A program made the translations under genes and the position numbers. A stretch of 64,000 nucleotides of DNA from Luscinia megarhynchos (lineage: Eukaryota > Chordata > Aves > Passeriformes > Turdidae), in NCBI GenBank assembly GCA_034336665.1, contig JAPFBE010000003.1, positions 15,974,360-16,038,359 of the forward strand. The letters are read 5' to 3'. This document shows positions 1 through 17,683 of this stretch, piece by piece (position 1 is the first letter of the stretch; each line of letters opens with the position of its first letter). The notes beneath the pieces are model-generated. The model worked only from the letters and a program-made list of their open reading frames with translations, did not search any database and was not told where the DNA came from.

Positions 1-478
1 TTTTTTTTTTTTTTAGTACATAAGGGTCCAAATTTTGTTTAGATTTCCAAAATATTGTTACAATGAGGATAATTATTTCTTTTGAATTGGGAGCTAATAA
101 ACCTTGCAGTTGGGATTTTTTCTTGGATGTGTGTGTTGGTTTGTATATTGGTTTTTGGGGTTTTTTTGAGTTGAATGTCATGTTTCCTAATGTCTTTGTA
201 TTCTATTCACTTCACTGCTCCCTATCTTTATGTTCATACCTTCATAAAGATTCCCTTCTTAGCATTCTTATTTTTTTAGAAATCAATCATGCTTATGCAG
301 TTGATAGGTTATCCAGCTGCCTTTTCTGACTTGCTGCTAGACACTCAAAGTTTAAAAGCTTCTTCATATTTATCATTTTTATGTTAAGTTGGGAAGAAAT
401 AAAGCCGTATATTGAACTGGCTGGTAAATTTAACAACATTAACAACAATAAGAAAAAGTCTTTTACCTTTTATTGTAG
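1..478 (+). other. SCML2: SCML2 intron (3' end only)
   Basis: This is the end of an intron whose start lies outside the window. It opens with a 14-base T run and ends in an acceptor (ttttattgtag) at 477-478. I see no other exon in it. Confidence 0.75.
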
Positions 479-4611
<4,133 letters not shown>

Positions 4612-4700
4612 GGTTCCAGATGAATGCATCCTCTTGGCCAATGTTTCTCTTAAGAACTCTCAATGGAGCTGAAATGGCACCTGCAGCATTCTTTAAGAAG
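4612..4700 (+). CDS. SCML2: SCML2 exon: linker between MBT1 and MBT2
   Basis: This short 89-nt exon completes the split Gly codon and encodes FQMNASSWPMFLLRTLNGAE and then MAPAAFFKK. It ends in phase 0 at aag|GTAAGA, and the acceptor is gccctcag. The SSWPMFLL.TLNG.EMA..FFKK pattern is the signature connection between the two MBT repeats in SCML2 and SCMH1. It is too short to stand out as an open frame and was found by extending the family sequence across the intron. The first residue is Phe where I recall Tyr in human. Confidence 0.93.
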
Positions 4701-6126
4701 GTAAGAAGAAAGGCATTTCTAGTAAACAACTTCTATCAATTGGTCCATGATTTTATTTTATTATGAGAATGCTACAATATTACTCTGTTGTCTGCAGCAA
4801 AGGCAGGGAAGGCAAAAGGGTTATTAAAAATGACTTTGAACTGGATTGACATGCTATAGAACTAGACAGAAAGGAATCTGCTTCTAGTCTGTAGAGGACC
4901 ATTTCTTTACCTGAGCTGAGACTTCAAAGAATTGTGTGCTATTTAGAAAAATTGTATTTGCTCATTTTTTATCTCATGGATTTTAGATAAAATGCATATT
5001 ACATTTCTTATCAGCACTGTAGTCATGTGAATGTGCACATTAGTAAAAAAAAAAAGAATAGAGAATGAGACCCATTGGAATGCAGTAGTGCTTGGAAAAG
5101 TTTTGTTAAACATTTTCATTGGGCACACAGTCATCATTTAAAATGCAGTGAGAAAGTAGTTGAAAATAGCAGAAAAAGCCATTTGTTTTTTTAAACATAA
5201 CTCTTGGGTAAGTTACTATGAAATATGGAAAATGATATAAAAATATCAGTAATATTTAAATGACTTGGTTTAGTTTTTTGTTGAGATGACCCTATTGTCA
5301 TACTGAGTTGTGTTCTTTTTTGGATACTGAGAGTGATACTGACAAGTATGTCAGCAAATCAAACAGTTGGGTTCAGGCTTGCAATCACATCACTTGGTGT
5401 TAATTTCATATAATTATAATTTTTCTTAGATAAGATAATATAAATTTTCTAAGGCGTGATGAGCCATGTTTCTCAGTGCTAGCCTGCAGCACATCTGAGA
5501 TGGATAATAAAGTTCTTGAAGCTGAGGTGGTAATTTGTGTTCTGTTAGATCACAGCTCCTGCTGTGGAGGTATGCTTATGCCAGTTACATTCACTTGATT
5601 TTTGCTTTTCTTTTGTCCACTTGGAATTGGTCTAAGGCCAACCGAGTTAACAGAGGCCTATAAATAATGTCCAATGCTAATGAATTTTTCATGGATTAAT
5701 TGAGAGGTAAAGCTTTTACCAGACAGTTATCAGTCCCCAGAAATATCCATGCTCTGCAAACCTCTTCTTTATTAGCATGTAATAATTTCATTTTAGTGTC
5801 TTGGCTGTCTTGCTGTCCAGACATAATGTATTGGTTGCAACCTATTGCTTATGTAAATACTTTTATCAGGGTCTTTCTGTCATGGAGAATTTTGCTAATT
5901 ATCCCAGCTGTGTTTGGGGGAATAGAATGAAGATTTTTGTAGTGCAGAAGAGCAAAGGCAAATTGGAAATACAAATAAGTTTCCTTGAATATGTTCCATA
6001 ACTTCCTGAGAGTAGTGACTAAAAGTAGTAAGAATGTAAAGGAACAATAAAGGGATGGTACTTAGTTTTGTTTTTTTTCCAAGAGGTCATAGAAATACAG
6101 ATATTCTACCGTGCTTATTTTTGTAG
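4701..6126 (+). other. SCML2: SCML2 intron, no further gene seen
   Basis: This 1.4 kb intron has donor GTAAGA and acceptor cttatttttgtag. It is AT-rich single-copy sequence with no recognisable repeat or exon. Confidence 0.8.
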
Positions 6127-6370
6127 GAACCACCAAAACCTGTGCCAAACTGCTTTAAAGTTGGAATGAAACTTGAAGCTATAGATAGAAAAAACCCATA
6201 CCTGATTTGCCCAGCAACCATTGGAGATGTGAAAGGAGATGAAGTTTTTGTTACATTTGATGGCTGGAGAGGAGCATTTGACTATTGGTGCAGGTGTGAT
6301 TCTCGAGATATTTTCCCAGTCGGATGGTGTAGCTTGACAGGAGATGCATTACAACCACCAGGGAACAATG
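6127..6370 (+). CDS. SCML2: SCML2 exon: MBT repeat 2
   Basis: This 244-nt exon starts in phase 0 ([20 protein letters not shown]) and ends after one base of the next codon at aat g|GTAAGA. It holds essentially a whole MBT repeat: GMKLEAIDRKNPYLICPATI, then GDVKGDEVFVTFDGW, then FDYWCRCDSRDIFPVGWC. In this family the second MBT carries the aromatic cage that reads mono- and dimethyl-lysine. The Asp and aromatic residues of the DGW..AFDYWC segment are kept, so binding is probably retained (inference). The CRC in place of the human CKY as I recall it adds a cysteine. Confidence 0.95.
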
Positions 6371-7639
6371 GTAAGATGACTAATAATACTGCTTAATTGT
6401 TTTTCTCCTCAATTACAGCAGAATTTTAAAAACCAGCTGGCTATATGCAGATAAGACTGAAGATTTGATTTGTGAGTAGCAGACGAGGATGAAATGTTGT
6501 TGAATTTTCTTTATGTAGCATAAAGCTAATAGAAATTACTGGAAAACAATTTTGCCTGTTCATAGGATCTCTGGGAACATGTTTTATTTAATGCTGTTAG
6601 GAGGACTTCTGATGACCTCTAATTTTTGTGTGCTTGTAAAGAATCTTGACCTAGATTTGCTGTTTGTATTATTGATAGATACATGCTCCTGTTTAGTGAT
6701 ACTAATATATTAGCTACTGCAGCACTCTATGTTATGTTAACTGCTAAGTAAAGTGAAGTAGTCTTTGCTTCTGTCTTGCTTGCAGGTCTAAACTATAGAG
6801 TGTTTCTTCTTTAATACTCAGAAAATTCTGTTTTGTGGCTGCCTATTCGGAGTGCTTTGTCATCCTCTTGCCTTTAGGGATGTTTGTTGATCAGATGATA
6901 GTGTCTCTAGCTAATGGCCACTTTATAACAAACAACTCTCTACCTTAGAAAGAAGGGAAGTAGCATGAAGAGTGTAATCCCTTTGCTGCTCTGAGGACTG
7001 CTTTCTGTAGTGTAAGGCTTTTCTGCCAAACTGTTTGAGCTTTTCTATCCTCATCCCATACAAATTTGTCAGGAAAAGAGGTTTTGAAGGAGAGGAATAA
7101 TATTTTAACTAATTTCTTTATTAACCACAATAATTCGTTCTCAGTGGGAATTTTCACAGCTGGTGTTAGGTGAGTCAGGAACAAGTAGATTGGTGTCACA
7201 GAACTCTCACCAGAAGTGGGAGAGGAACAGAAGAAAGAAGGCAAGAAATCAGTAATGTTTCCTGGCCTTTTCATCCCCATTGTTTTTCTCAGTCTTCTGC
7301 TAGCAGATCAAGAACTGTATGGAAAATCTAATTGGAATTAGTTAAAGGTACCACTGCATCCTTGCTCTCAACTGCCTGTCTGAAGTTGCTGCTGGGGGTA
7401 CAGTACCTGGAATCGAGTTTAGTCCATTCTGGCAGATTTTGGCAAAGGAGTAACTATGTGTGTAGCTGTCCAAAATGATCTGCTGGTACAAAGCTGCAGT
7501 GAGAGGGGAAGGGAAAGTTGGAAGGTGGGGATGATGTACATTTGGTCAGAAGTAACCTAATAGGTACCACACTGACCTTAGTCTTAACCTGGAGTGTTTA
7601 TTTTTGAATCCAATATGAGCCCAAAGTTAACTGCAGTTT

Positions 7640-7745
7640 TATTGAAATTGTGTATTTATTTTTTCTCCATTCTGAGCATAAATAATTTGTTATTTATGTT
7701 TTGTTTTGTATTATTTTTATTTATTTTATATTTTATGTTTGTATG
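7640..7745. repeat. AT-rich low-complexity tract
   Basis: This is a run dominated by TTTATT and TATTTT units with almost no G or C. There is no coding or mobile-element signature. Confidence 0.5.
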
Positions 7746-9029
7746 TGTTATACACACTTGTTGAATTGACTTATCTGGGTGAAATATTTTTATCTCCGAG
7801 CTTAGGTTTTTCACTGTTGAGCCATTAAAGAACTACAATGACAGTCCTTTATTAAGATGTAAATAATAACTTCAAGAAGAGTTAAATCAAGTCGTTTCAA
7901 TTCAGAAATATGATGATTTCAGGATTCTTTCATTTTGTCACGCTAACATAGACTACTCCTGTTAAGGGAAAAAATATGACAGGTACTACATTGCAGGGAT
8001 TTGCTTGGAGTGTTGAAGTGTTTTTCTAGTCTGGACCTTTTTCCTGCTGGTTACCTCAGCATTTCTGGCTTGAATTTCTACAACAGAAAGTGAAAATAAT
8101 TGTGGCTTAAGAGTGGCTTGAATTCTGGAGTGAATATTAAAAGTATTCTTCATTTTTGTAAAGCTGAAAGCATTTAAATATGTTAAATCACTACTTAGAG
8201 GGTTGGGAAAAAAAACAAACTCAGATTTTAGTGAACATGCAAAGCCAATATCCTGCAATCTAAGTATGAAAGCAATAAAGGATGCTTTAAATTTCATTCA
8301 TACCTAGGACAACAATTTCCTGCCTTGAGATGTCTAATTTATCCTATTTATTCCTGCCATTTTGGAATCTAATTTATCCTTTTGAAAGACAGAGAAAATG
8401 CAGTAAGTGAGACAGTATGAAAATCAAGGAAGTTTTTATTTCAGCTGTCTACTGTCTTAGCCTTTTAGTATGCCCAGAGAGAATGTAGGACGTTTGCTGT
8501 GGGAAGTGTTTAAGAACAGGCTTCTAGGATGTGAGGGAGCTTGTTCAGACCAGATTTTGTGTTATTTTTGCTCTTTATAACTGTATCTTCCTGTACCTCT
8601 CATTGGTATTAGACAGCTCATGAGCTAAGATAAAAGATAATACAGAGATGTTAGGTGAAAAGTTGTTTTAGACCAGCTATTGATAACCTTCAGGCCCTAA
8701 TATTTGTGTTTATATTTTATACTTATCAGAAGATGGGACTTCAGTGGACCTGGCTGGATGTGTGCACAGTGGTATAAAAAGTACCATTCGATATTTATAC
8801 TACCAGAAGCTGTGCTTACCTAATACTGTAGTTTGTGTCATTAGAAATACCTCTGATAGTACATTGGTTATGTATGGTTTGATTTCAGTGCTTGATGTTG
8901 GCTTGGCCCGCTGGCTCCAGGTTAATATATTAAGGATGCAATAGATTGTTTTCTCTGTGTCTCTGGGTAATTTGAATGTTTTTAGAGATGACTTGTTGCA
9001 CATAAACAGTGTTGTGAAAAGTACCTAAT

Positions 9030-9200
9030 GAAAGATTGACATAGTAACGTCTGTGCTGGGCCAGTCTGAAGGACCATCTGCTCTTGAAGGCTTTCTCCAG
9101 GACTGACTGAAAGCAGATGTCTGAAGAAAAGCATAACCACATAGGAGGCAGATTTGCACAAGTGTTCCTAGTATCTGTCCATCTACAGCCCAGCACCTTC
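9030..9200 (+). repeat. Degraded ancient interspersed repeat (family uncertain)
   Basis: The segment runs ctgtgctgggccagtctgaa, then ggaccatctgctc, later gaaagcagatgtctgaagaa and cagcccagca. It resembles, from memory, an old dispersed amniote repeat whose consensus contains a 'gggccagaccaaaggtccatct' type core and 'aaagcagatgc' further on. I cannot name the family with certainty, and the match is heavily diverged. Confidence 0.35.
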
Positions 9201-12200
9201 CAAGCCCAGAATAATGCTTTAATGCTGATTACCTTCTCAGGTACTCGGCATAAAAGGGGAGGAACTTGATCTAACCTGGTCTTTTGTATACTGGAGCCAT
9301 CTGAACGTTTAGCACCTACAACATCCTTTTTAGCACCTACAAAACAAGGTGTTCTCTACTTGAGTATATTTTTTGTTGATAAACTGTTGATATAAACTTG
9401 CTGATAGTTTCATTTGTTGCCATTGGTTTCTCGTACTGAAACAGGTTCTTGGACTTCCAGTACTTTTACAGGAAGATTTTAGTTTTGTTTTTCAGGGATC
9501 AGTTTTATTCCTCTGACTACCCTTGTTCTTCTTTACTGTTTCCTTTTCACTTACAGCATTTTGAGCCACTGGGTCCAGAAGTGCACAATATATGGAAACT
9601 TAGTGATATAGTGGCACCTTCTGTTATGTTTTTGTTCCTCTCATGATTATTCATTAATTGATATTTGGAATTTTTTTACTTTTACTGATATTGTGTGCTT
9701 CCTTGGAGTGAGTATGAATGCAAAAAAAAATTCAGTCTTGCTGCTTTAGTGTTACCTGCTGCATTTTCTTATTCTGAAATTTGGTCATCTCTTGGGTCCA
9801 TGTAACTTCTGCTTTTGATATACTTTAAGAAGGCATTTAAAGTTTTATATCTTTTGCATGTTTTTTTTATTCACTATTTTTTCTAGGCCAAATGTGTTCT
9901 ACTTTTCTATTTAACCCACAATAGATTGTAATTTTTACTTTACTCAGTTGAATAAGAGAAATCTGTTATTATACCCAAGAACATTCTTCATATTCTTGCA
10001 TTGCTCTGTAGCTCGTTGCATTGGAGACTTATGATTGAAGTAGGCAGCAGGTGACTGGAGAATGTCAGAACAATTTCTATTTGCTGTTTATGTATAAATT
10101 CATTTTACTGTTTAGTTATTACATGTAAATGGCAGTTACTTAGGCAACCCACACTTTTATTTATAATAGAAGTAAAACCTTTTCTGTAAAAGAGAGAAAA
10201 CAAAAGAATGACTGGGGACAGGCCATGTGGGAAACAAGTAAGTACTTTCACCTGCAAAGATTGATTTCAGTATTAAGTAGTATCTATCATTTAGATGTGA
10301 ACACATCTGGAAAGAGAGGGATCAGTTTCTACATATCCATGATCCCCTCAGCTTTATGAGGCTGCATTTTTGAAGGATAAAGATGATACAATGAACTCAA
10401 AAAGCTGGAACTGCTCTCCACGCTCTAAAAATTTGGGAGGCCAAAGGAAGATGATAAAATAATTCTAAAAAACCAAACCAAAACCATGATACACTGTAGC
10501 TTTTACCCTTAGTAATTTTCCTTCTTTTCTTCTCCTGTGTCTCCCTCTCTTCCACACCCTGTGTCCCCTCATTGATTCTCTCCTAATTTAGTGCATTTAT
10601 TGTCAGTGTGAGCAATCTTCTTTCATTATGCTAATCGGCATGTTGATATTAAAGGTCTCCTTCTAAAACTGTCTCTAGCAATAAGAGTAATACAGGCTCA
10701 AGCAGAGATTTAAAAGTATCTTATTTGTCTATTTCATGATTTCTTACTTTTATTTAATTTTCAGTCATGTTCTCAATGTTTACTTTGTGCAGATTTTACC
10801 AAGCTAGATACTGGAGATGGTCTTAGTTGCTGATGAAATTACATGAAAATAGCTGTGTTATGTTTTCAGCTGAGTTGTGCACAAATGTGCAACATCAATA
10901 CAAACCAAAGTATTGCCCTGTTTGCTGATGAAACAGAAGAAGTGTTGAAACTTTAGATGGAGCTGCAGTTAGATCTGTGAATACTCTGTGTTGTTTAGAG
11001 TAGCCAAAAAAATCAGATAAGCATGGTAATTAAGTTTCATTAAAGAAAAAAAAGGTGAAGTGGTACAATTTCATACTGCTGGAGGTTTTTTTTTCTGTCA
11101 GTGCAGCCAGCTTCTCTTCACAAGCAGATCACAGTAGTTAAACCAGGCACACACAGTAAGCAGATTTATGCTGTCTTCAGAATTGTACATGAAAAGCTCC
11201 TCAGTGCTTCAGGCTAAAACCTGACTTGCCACATTCTCTCAAATGTTAAGCTTTTTTTTATTTGATATTAATGTTTCTTGACATCTTGCAGCAAGGCTTG
11301 GATAGTGTTGCTACAGGGCAGTAATCACTTAAGGAAAAATAAAAGTTTAGCCTTTGCCAAAGATGTGATCTTATTGTAAGTCTGGATTCCTCATCATTTT
11401 ACTATGTTTATTTATAAGGTAATTGTAATTTTCTTGTAAATTGCAAGTACTCAAACACATGTATTTTTGACTGCTACATGGATTTTTTTTTATTTGCTCT
11501 TGTTCGGATCTTATGGACACTGCAGGTATTTCAGTATACTCTAAACAGAAAGTTGTACTACTGTACAGACCTCCCAACTGCAGCTTGAGTAATAGAAAAC
11601 CCTACTCTTGTGGGGACTAAGCAGTAAAGAGTTACTAACCTAGTTGTGCCAAGCCACAGCAAATGGTTGTGGTGCCCTACTAGTGGATGGGACTGAATGG
11701 ATATTTTCCATATCTGTGTTAATAGGTATAAGCTATGTTCAGAGTATCAGTGCTGTCATTGAGATGTTGAGACAAAACAAATTGTGGCATTGTACTATCC
11801 ATGCTCTGTGTGTCTTTTTTCCTTCCCCAGAAGCTTGTTGCTTTTTATTGTCTCATTTTGGGCCCAGCTTTCATCCTGCTTATGCTATTTGGGGAAAAAT
11901 AATGGCAAAACCAGGGCAGAATGAGTAATGATTAGGTGAAAAGTCAGGTTGTTAAATTTGTACCCAGTGTGTAGAGCTGGGCTTTGTCAGGCTTATTGAC
12001 AGATTCATCATCAGCACATTAAGTTCACTTCAGGTAATTCAAGTTAATGCTGTCTTGATAGTTCAAGTTATTTGCTTGTGCGCCTCCTTGTCAGAAGCTC
12101 CCTTCCTTCCAGATTATCAATCAAATACAGGATTTTTTGTTGGCTTTTGTCCGGTTTGGGATTTTTGCTAATGTGATTGCAATGGCAATACTTGTTGAAG

Positions 12201-13049
12201 GGTGAGACTAGAACCTGGCTTTTCATAGTTCTTGGTTTCTGAGGATTAACTGAACAGATCTTCCAGGAGTCTTTTGTTTGTTTTGCCTGTACCCCCAAGT
12301 CCCACATATCCCCTGCCCCAATTTAGCTTGTAAAAGTTTTTTTTTTTTTTGGAAGTGATATGTCTTAATGTGATTAGAAGTGGGTTTTGAAGGATCTTAA
12401 ATGGTATTTTCAGTGGCCGGTTCTTTAGGGGTGGCTTGCCTGCCTCCTGAAAATGTGAGAGACGGGGTGGGAGTGAAGGTGCTGCAGTGCTGCCTGGGGA
12501 AGACACTGGGAGAAGAATGCTCTTTCTTTTATCCATTTTTGTCTTACATTGCTTGACAGCCTCCATTTTGTCTTTCAGTCCTGTGTAAGGTAGGCTAAAA
12601 AATTTTGCAGAAGACAGAGACTTTTTATTTCTTTTATTATATTGGTAACAGAAACTAAAATCTAGGAAGAAGAAAATTTCAAGCTGTAGTGTCCATGTCT
12701 TGCCAAGGTAGATGTTGAAGTTTCCAAGTGTGATGTTGCTTTTTAGATAGCAGAATAATGACTTATAACTGATTTTGTATCGTAGCAACATAGCAATTAG
12801 TATCTCACAGCTACCTCATAACCAGAAGTAATCCAAACAGATAGGAAGAGGTGGAATGTGTTACCGATAGTTACGCTTTTGTATGGCTCTGTTGTTCAAT
12901 TGAGACATAAGGACATAAATTTTTATAATCCTTGGCAGTAAGCTGTTTTGAAAAATTGCTAATCTTTTCCACTTTCTTTGCCAGTTGTCAAAACTATCAT
13001 GATAATAACTGACTGTATTAAAGAAGGTTAATTTTATAGTTAAAACTTC

Positions 13050-13160
13050 AGGCTAGAATTCAGGAGATATGTTTCCATTACTTCTCCTGTGGAATGCTCA
13101 CATGGATTTAGGGTAAGTTGCTAAATCTCTTTGCCTCTTTTTTTTGTACATGACAGAAGG
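13050..13160 (+). repeat. MIR-like core-SINE relic
   Basis: The segment gggtaagttgctaaatctct followed by ttgcctctttt resembles the MIR block 'gggcaagttacttaacctct ... tgcctcagttt'. The similarity covers only the core part and is short and diverged. No tRNA-like promoter remains. Confidence 0.4.
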
Positions 13161-16100
13161 ACCAAGCTTTTATATTCTCAGAAGAACATTTGGTTTATAT
13201 ATTGGGTGGGCATAGGAACAATACTGCAGTACAAACAGAATAATTTCTGTCTTAAAAAAAACCCCTGGTTTTAAAAGTGAGCTACCTTTTTTACTGGTCT
13301 AATTGGCACCTTCAGCTCAATTCTGTATAATTCTGTTTTCACAGAATGCATGGCAGTGAGCCCCTCTTGCTTTTTGTCATTTCCCATCAGTCTTGTCTTG
13401 TAATTGCTGTTCCGTGACACTAACTGAATGGGAGATTTATCATGTTTAAATATTACAAATCTGAAGATTTTTTTCCCCCCCACTTTCCATAAAAACATAG
13501 AGTGATACTGTCACTGCTGATTATTTGAGGGAATTTTACTAATTAGAATTGCATGAGAATTCAGGCTTTTGAGCTGTCATCTGTTCCATCCCCTTCCTAA
13601 GTACTGGAGGATTCAGTAGCTTCATATTTCACAGTTGTCTTAAATCTGGCAAGAGATCTTGGAGATAACATTCTGGGGTCAAATTCTGCCTGTGTCCGGG
13701 CAGTTTTTCTGCTTCTGGAAGCAGAGCTTGGCCCTCATGTAAGGTGCAACCTTTTGGGTCCTTTTCATACAAATGAGCTCAGTTGATTGCAGTGGATCTG
13801 CCTGTTTCAGTGAGAGGCTGAGTTGTGGCCACGCATCTTCAGGTTGTGAGTTCCAAGATACAGGATTTGGGGTTTTTTGTACGTTAAATGCAAAGTTTGC
13901 AGGTGTTGAGATTCTCACAGAACTGTTCGGGAGGAGGGGAAGAAAGAATGTTTTGAAAGAGAAGTATTTGAAAATATGAAAGCTGTGAGTTGCATGATGG
14001 ACTATATACCACTTATAGCCTGCACAAACAGGGCAGTATAATTAGAGCTCTGTGAACTTTGAAAGCGCTTCTTAGTTGCTAACATTTCTATGGTAAAGTA
14101 TATCTGTGTAGTGTGACCTCTGTTATTCAGTTATTGCAGGTGCCTGTACAGGTTTTGGCTCTAAACAAGATATTTGGGAATTGCCATGCAATGCATCCCA
14201 TTCCTGAAACTGGAGTGGTGGATATTTGTGTAGATGAGCAACATGACACAAATGCTTGATTTTGTTTGTGCAAATGAGAGGGCCTTTGTGATGCAAAGCA
14301 GCATCCTCAAAAGGCAAATGTGCTTTTTGGTTGTAAATATTCCAGCTAAATACTGCAGTAATTGCAAGCAGAGCTTGGCATTTTTCCTCTCTATTCTCTT
14401 CATCGTTATATTTTAACAAGTTCTCATGAGACTATTAAAATGTCTTAGTTTTTGGAACATGTGGCCTAGTGGGGATAACTCTGTCTACAGATGCAGTGGG
14501 TTGGCAGCTTGATTTTGCATGTCTTTTCATTTCCCCCCAGATCCTGTGACCCAGTGTAACCTTTGGTCTCCCTCTGAAGGCCGGGGTGAGGGAAGTATGA
14601 GCAGGTGACTGATGATCACTGTCAATACAGCCTGCAGACAATATGGGAATTACTTTAGCAGTCCCACTCCCTTGCGCTCCCCCATCCTCTCTTAAATCAA
14701 CAAATGCAAATAGCAGCTTCCTCATTTGCTGCTATCTCTGGGAGGCTGCCCAGGCAGCATGGGCTTTGTTGCAGTCCTGCCTATTAAGAAAAGCAGCTTC
14801 AGCCCTAGGCAGAAGGAAAAATACCAAGTGGGACCTGATTCCCCCCGCCCCCTTAATGGTTAATACTGCTCTTATTTGGTCCTCTGGCGTATCCAGGTAG
14901 GAGGATGCTGAAACAAGGTAGTGCTTGATGTGTGTGGTTCAAGAGGGCTGCATGAAGTGGCTGGAGCTGTTTCTATTGTTACTCTTTGTCCAGTAAATGT
15001 CCTTCTGGAAGGGAATAGGGATTGTCCAGTGTCCAGAACTCATACCTCTGCTCCTAGGACTTGTTGACTTGAAAGCAGTGTGTATTTAACAACAGCTGTG
15101 TCTTTACTGTGTGAAAATAAAAGTGCATTTGCTAGATTTAAGCATAGGCAGAAACACAAAGAATTTGTTAAACAGCATTTCTTTACATGGTCATGATTGT
15201 TTTGTTCTATGCGTAGTTGTGTGGCACAAATAAATAAAAATAGCTGCATTTTATAATATTGTAAGTATAATACAATATGTAGTATTGTATTGTACAGCAT
15301 ACAATTGATACTGTTTTGCTTTCTAGATATACAGCTTAACGTGAGTTGTTCAGCAGTTCAGGAACATAAGAGTAATGCTGTGGCAGCATTTGGTTAAAAT
15401 TCTGTTCATCTTATTTTAAGTTGTCAATGCATATGAAAATATGTTTTGGCATACATAAATAAAAGGAAAGTGATCACTTTATTCCTCCAGAGGGTGGTCC
15501 TTCCCACAAACCTAAGGATATCAGGTCTACATTTGATGTATTAGGATTGCAACCAGCCATAATGAAGAGATTTCTTCTGAACTGCCATTTAGGAATATTA
15601 GATTAGTAACTGAATCAGGCAAGGAGCAATGTATGTAAATGCTCCTACTTCTTTAGAAATGTGTGTCAGCAGTACTTGTATTTTATAAGAAGTCTGTGTG
15701 CAGTGTATTATTTCATCTTACAGTGACATTTTCTATTGCAAATACTTAAACAGTTAACTCCTGAATAAAGATACAGAGTTAAAGAAACAGTTGCAAAGCA
15801 ATGTGCTGGACTGTTAAGTTGAATATGATTCACAGAGCTAGACATTTAAACTGTTACTCAATCTTTAAATATTTTATTTTCTCAATCTCTCATTTCAAAA
15901 GTATCTTTCTGTTTTGTTTTTTTTTGTTTTACTTGCTTGACAGAAAGCTTCAACATACTAATATTTTCAGGGAAGAAAAATTCCAAATTCACAAAAATCC
16001 AGAATTAACAGCCCCCTATGCTCCATTTCCAGTATGAATTAGTGCTTTGAATCAGGCAGTGGTGACCAACACAGTCAAGGCCTGCTTTAACTCCAACTTG

Positions 16101-17432
16101 CAATACTTCTCCAAGTTATGTTGCTTTAAGTTTATGGTATTTAAGGTTAGGGTGAATCACATGAGTTTTACGATCAGCAAGATGCTAAAGGCTGTGATAG
16201 GGCAGTGTGACACTAGAAAACAGTCTCATTTTAGTGTAAAGGTTTCAAGTTATTTCAAATATGTTGTGTATTTCTTTCCCATACCCCTCAACAAAGGTGG
16301 TTTGATGTCAAAAAAATTCCCTGTTTCATCTTCTACTTACCTGTCCTGCAACTTATGCATCTGTCTGCCTGCCAGCGGCTGGACCAACAGAATGGAGTAT
16401 TTGTTGGCCACAGGGTCTTAGTATTTTCTTTTTGTTGGCCACAGGTGCTGCTGCAGCATGGTGCAGTACATCTTTTCATTGAGGATATGTCCTCATGTTC
16501 TGTTTGGCATCCTTTTTGGGTTCTAATCTGTACACTGGGAAGGGAATTGGTAAAACCATCATTATTTCAGAGAAGAGCGAGTTGGGTGGCAACAACCTGT
16601 TTGTTAGGAAGTTTTAATTGAATGAAATCTGGTTACATCTTAGAGCCTCACACCAGATTGTAATGCTGTCACATCATATACATATTGGAATATATCCAAG
16701 TGGATATCTGTTGGGATCCCATATTGGATTGGGATGGGAGACTAACCCATCTCATGGGAGAAAAATCACTTCAATGTTAAGAATGAAGAAAAGTAATACT
16801 TTGTGTTTGATTTTTGGAATCCCTTCTTCAAAATTGCACCAGGTAGAAAAATCTGAGTATAGTTATGTGAGCATAACTTTCTAAACCAGCATCTCAGACA
16901 AATATTTATTAAAGATATTTTGCCTGTCATCAGTTTCTCCTTGTCACTGGGATGATTTTCTATGTTGTTCAAAGTTGTTTTGTAGCTCCCTAGAAGTAGT
17001 TTGCATGTCTTGTAATTGTGGAAACTGCTCTTAGTGGAAAAGGGATGTTTTATAGGCTGTATAATTTGTGAAGTATTTTTGAAGGCCTTCTTGATGAATG
17101 GCACTTTATAAATATTGTAATTCAATTATGGGAAGTGTTTATAAGGTGAGTGGATTAATTCTTGGGTTTTTTCCCCCAATTTTTATTTGAATGTTTTTCT
17201 CTTAGTAAAGTCCCTCTAAAAGAATGGGTACAAAGAGTTCTCTCTTTGGCTTCAATGAAGTTCTATAGTTCCATGCCAACCACTTAAGTTCAAAGTAAAA
17301 AGTATATTCATTTTACAATGTAAATTGTGCAGTACACTTTTATTTTTTTAAAGCCTTTGTTAGAAAAGTTGCTTTCCATTGTTCATTTTGAGGTTTTTCC
17401 CCCCCTTCCCTTTTGTTTTTGTTTTTCCTCAG

Positions 17433-17683
17433 TTTCCATTACAAAGAGCAGTGCAAAAATCCAATCTTCCCCTTCCAAAGTGACCCGGCGTTCAATGCAG
17501 TCTCCACAGAAATCTGCTCCGGTACCAGCGCAGCGGGGCAGGAAGCCAGGTCGGGGCAAACCCCCTGGACAGTCTGCAGTTCCCAAGAAGGGCAGGTCTC
17601 CTAAAAATATTCCCCTGACAAAAAGCACCTCTCATACTGAAAATCTTAAAACAAGGAAAAAAAGTTTAAAACCTGGAAAAAAG
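17433..17683 (+). CDS. SCML2: SCML2 exon: basic RNA-binding-type linker
   Basis: This 251-nt exon starts with two bases that complete a Val codon and ends in phase 0 at aag|GTTAGT. The acceptor is a long T tract ending in cctcag. It encodes a Ser/Lys/Arg/Pro-rich disordered linker containing SMQSPQKSAPVPAQ, then RGRKPGRGKPPG, then SAVPKKGRSPKN. Human SCML2 has the same SMQSPQK and KPPG..AVPK landmarks, and this region there is reported to bind RNA. The bird version is more basic and has an AT-hook-like core. RNA or DNA binding here is inference from family and composition. Confidence 0.9.

Larger units (their letters stand above)
6371..17432 (+). other. SCML2: SCML2 intron, 11 kb, with old repeat relics
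   Basis: This is the longest intron in the window, between MBT2 and the basic linker. The donor is GTAAGA and the acceptor is ttttgtttttcctcag. It holds an AT-rich low-complexity stretch near 7640-7745, an old interspersed-repeat relic near 9030-9200, a MIR-like relic near 13050-13160 and a small hairpin cluster near 15255-15295. I see no additional exon. The 181-residue open frame on the - strand at 12246-12791 is low-complexity and looks like chance. Confidence 0.75.

Noticed and set aside
12246..12791. - strand 181-residue frame in an SCML2 intron
   Set aside because: It has a low-complexity Lys/Phe/Ser composition with no domain, and the region has a poly-T run. It is consistent with chance in AT-rich DNA.
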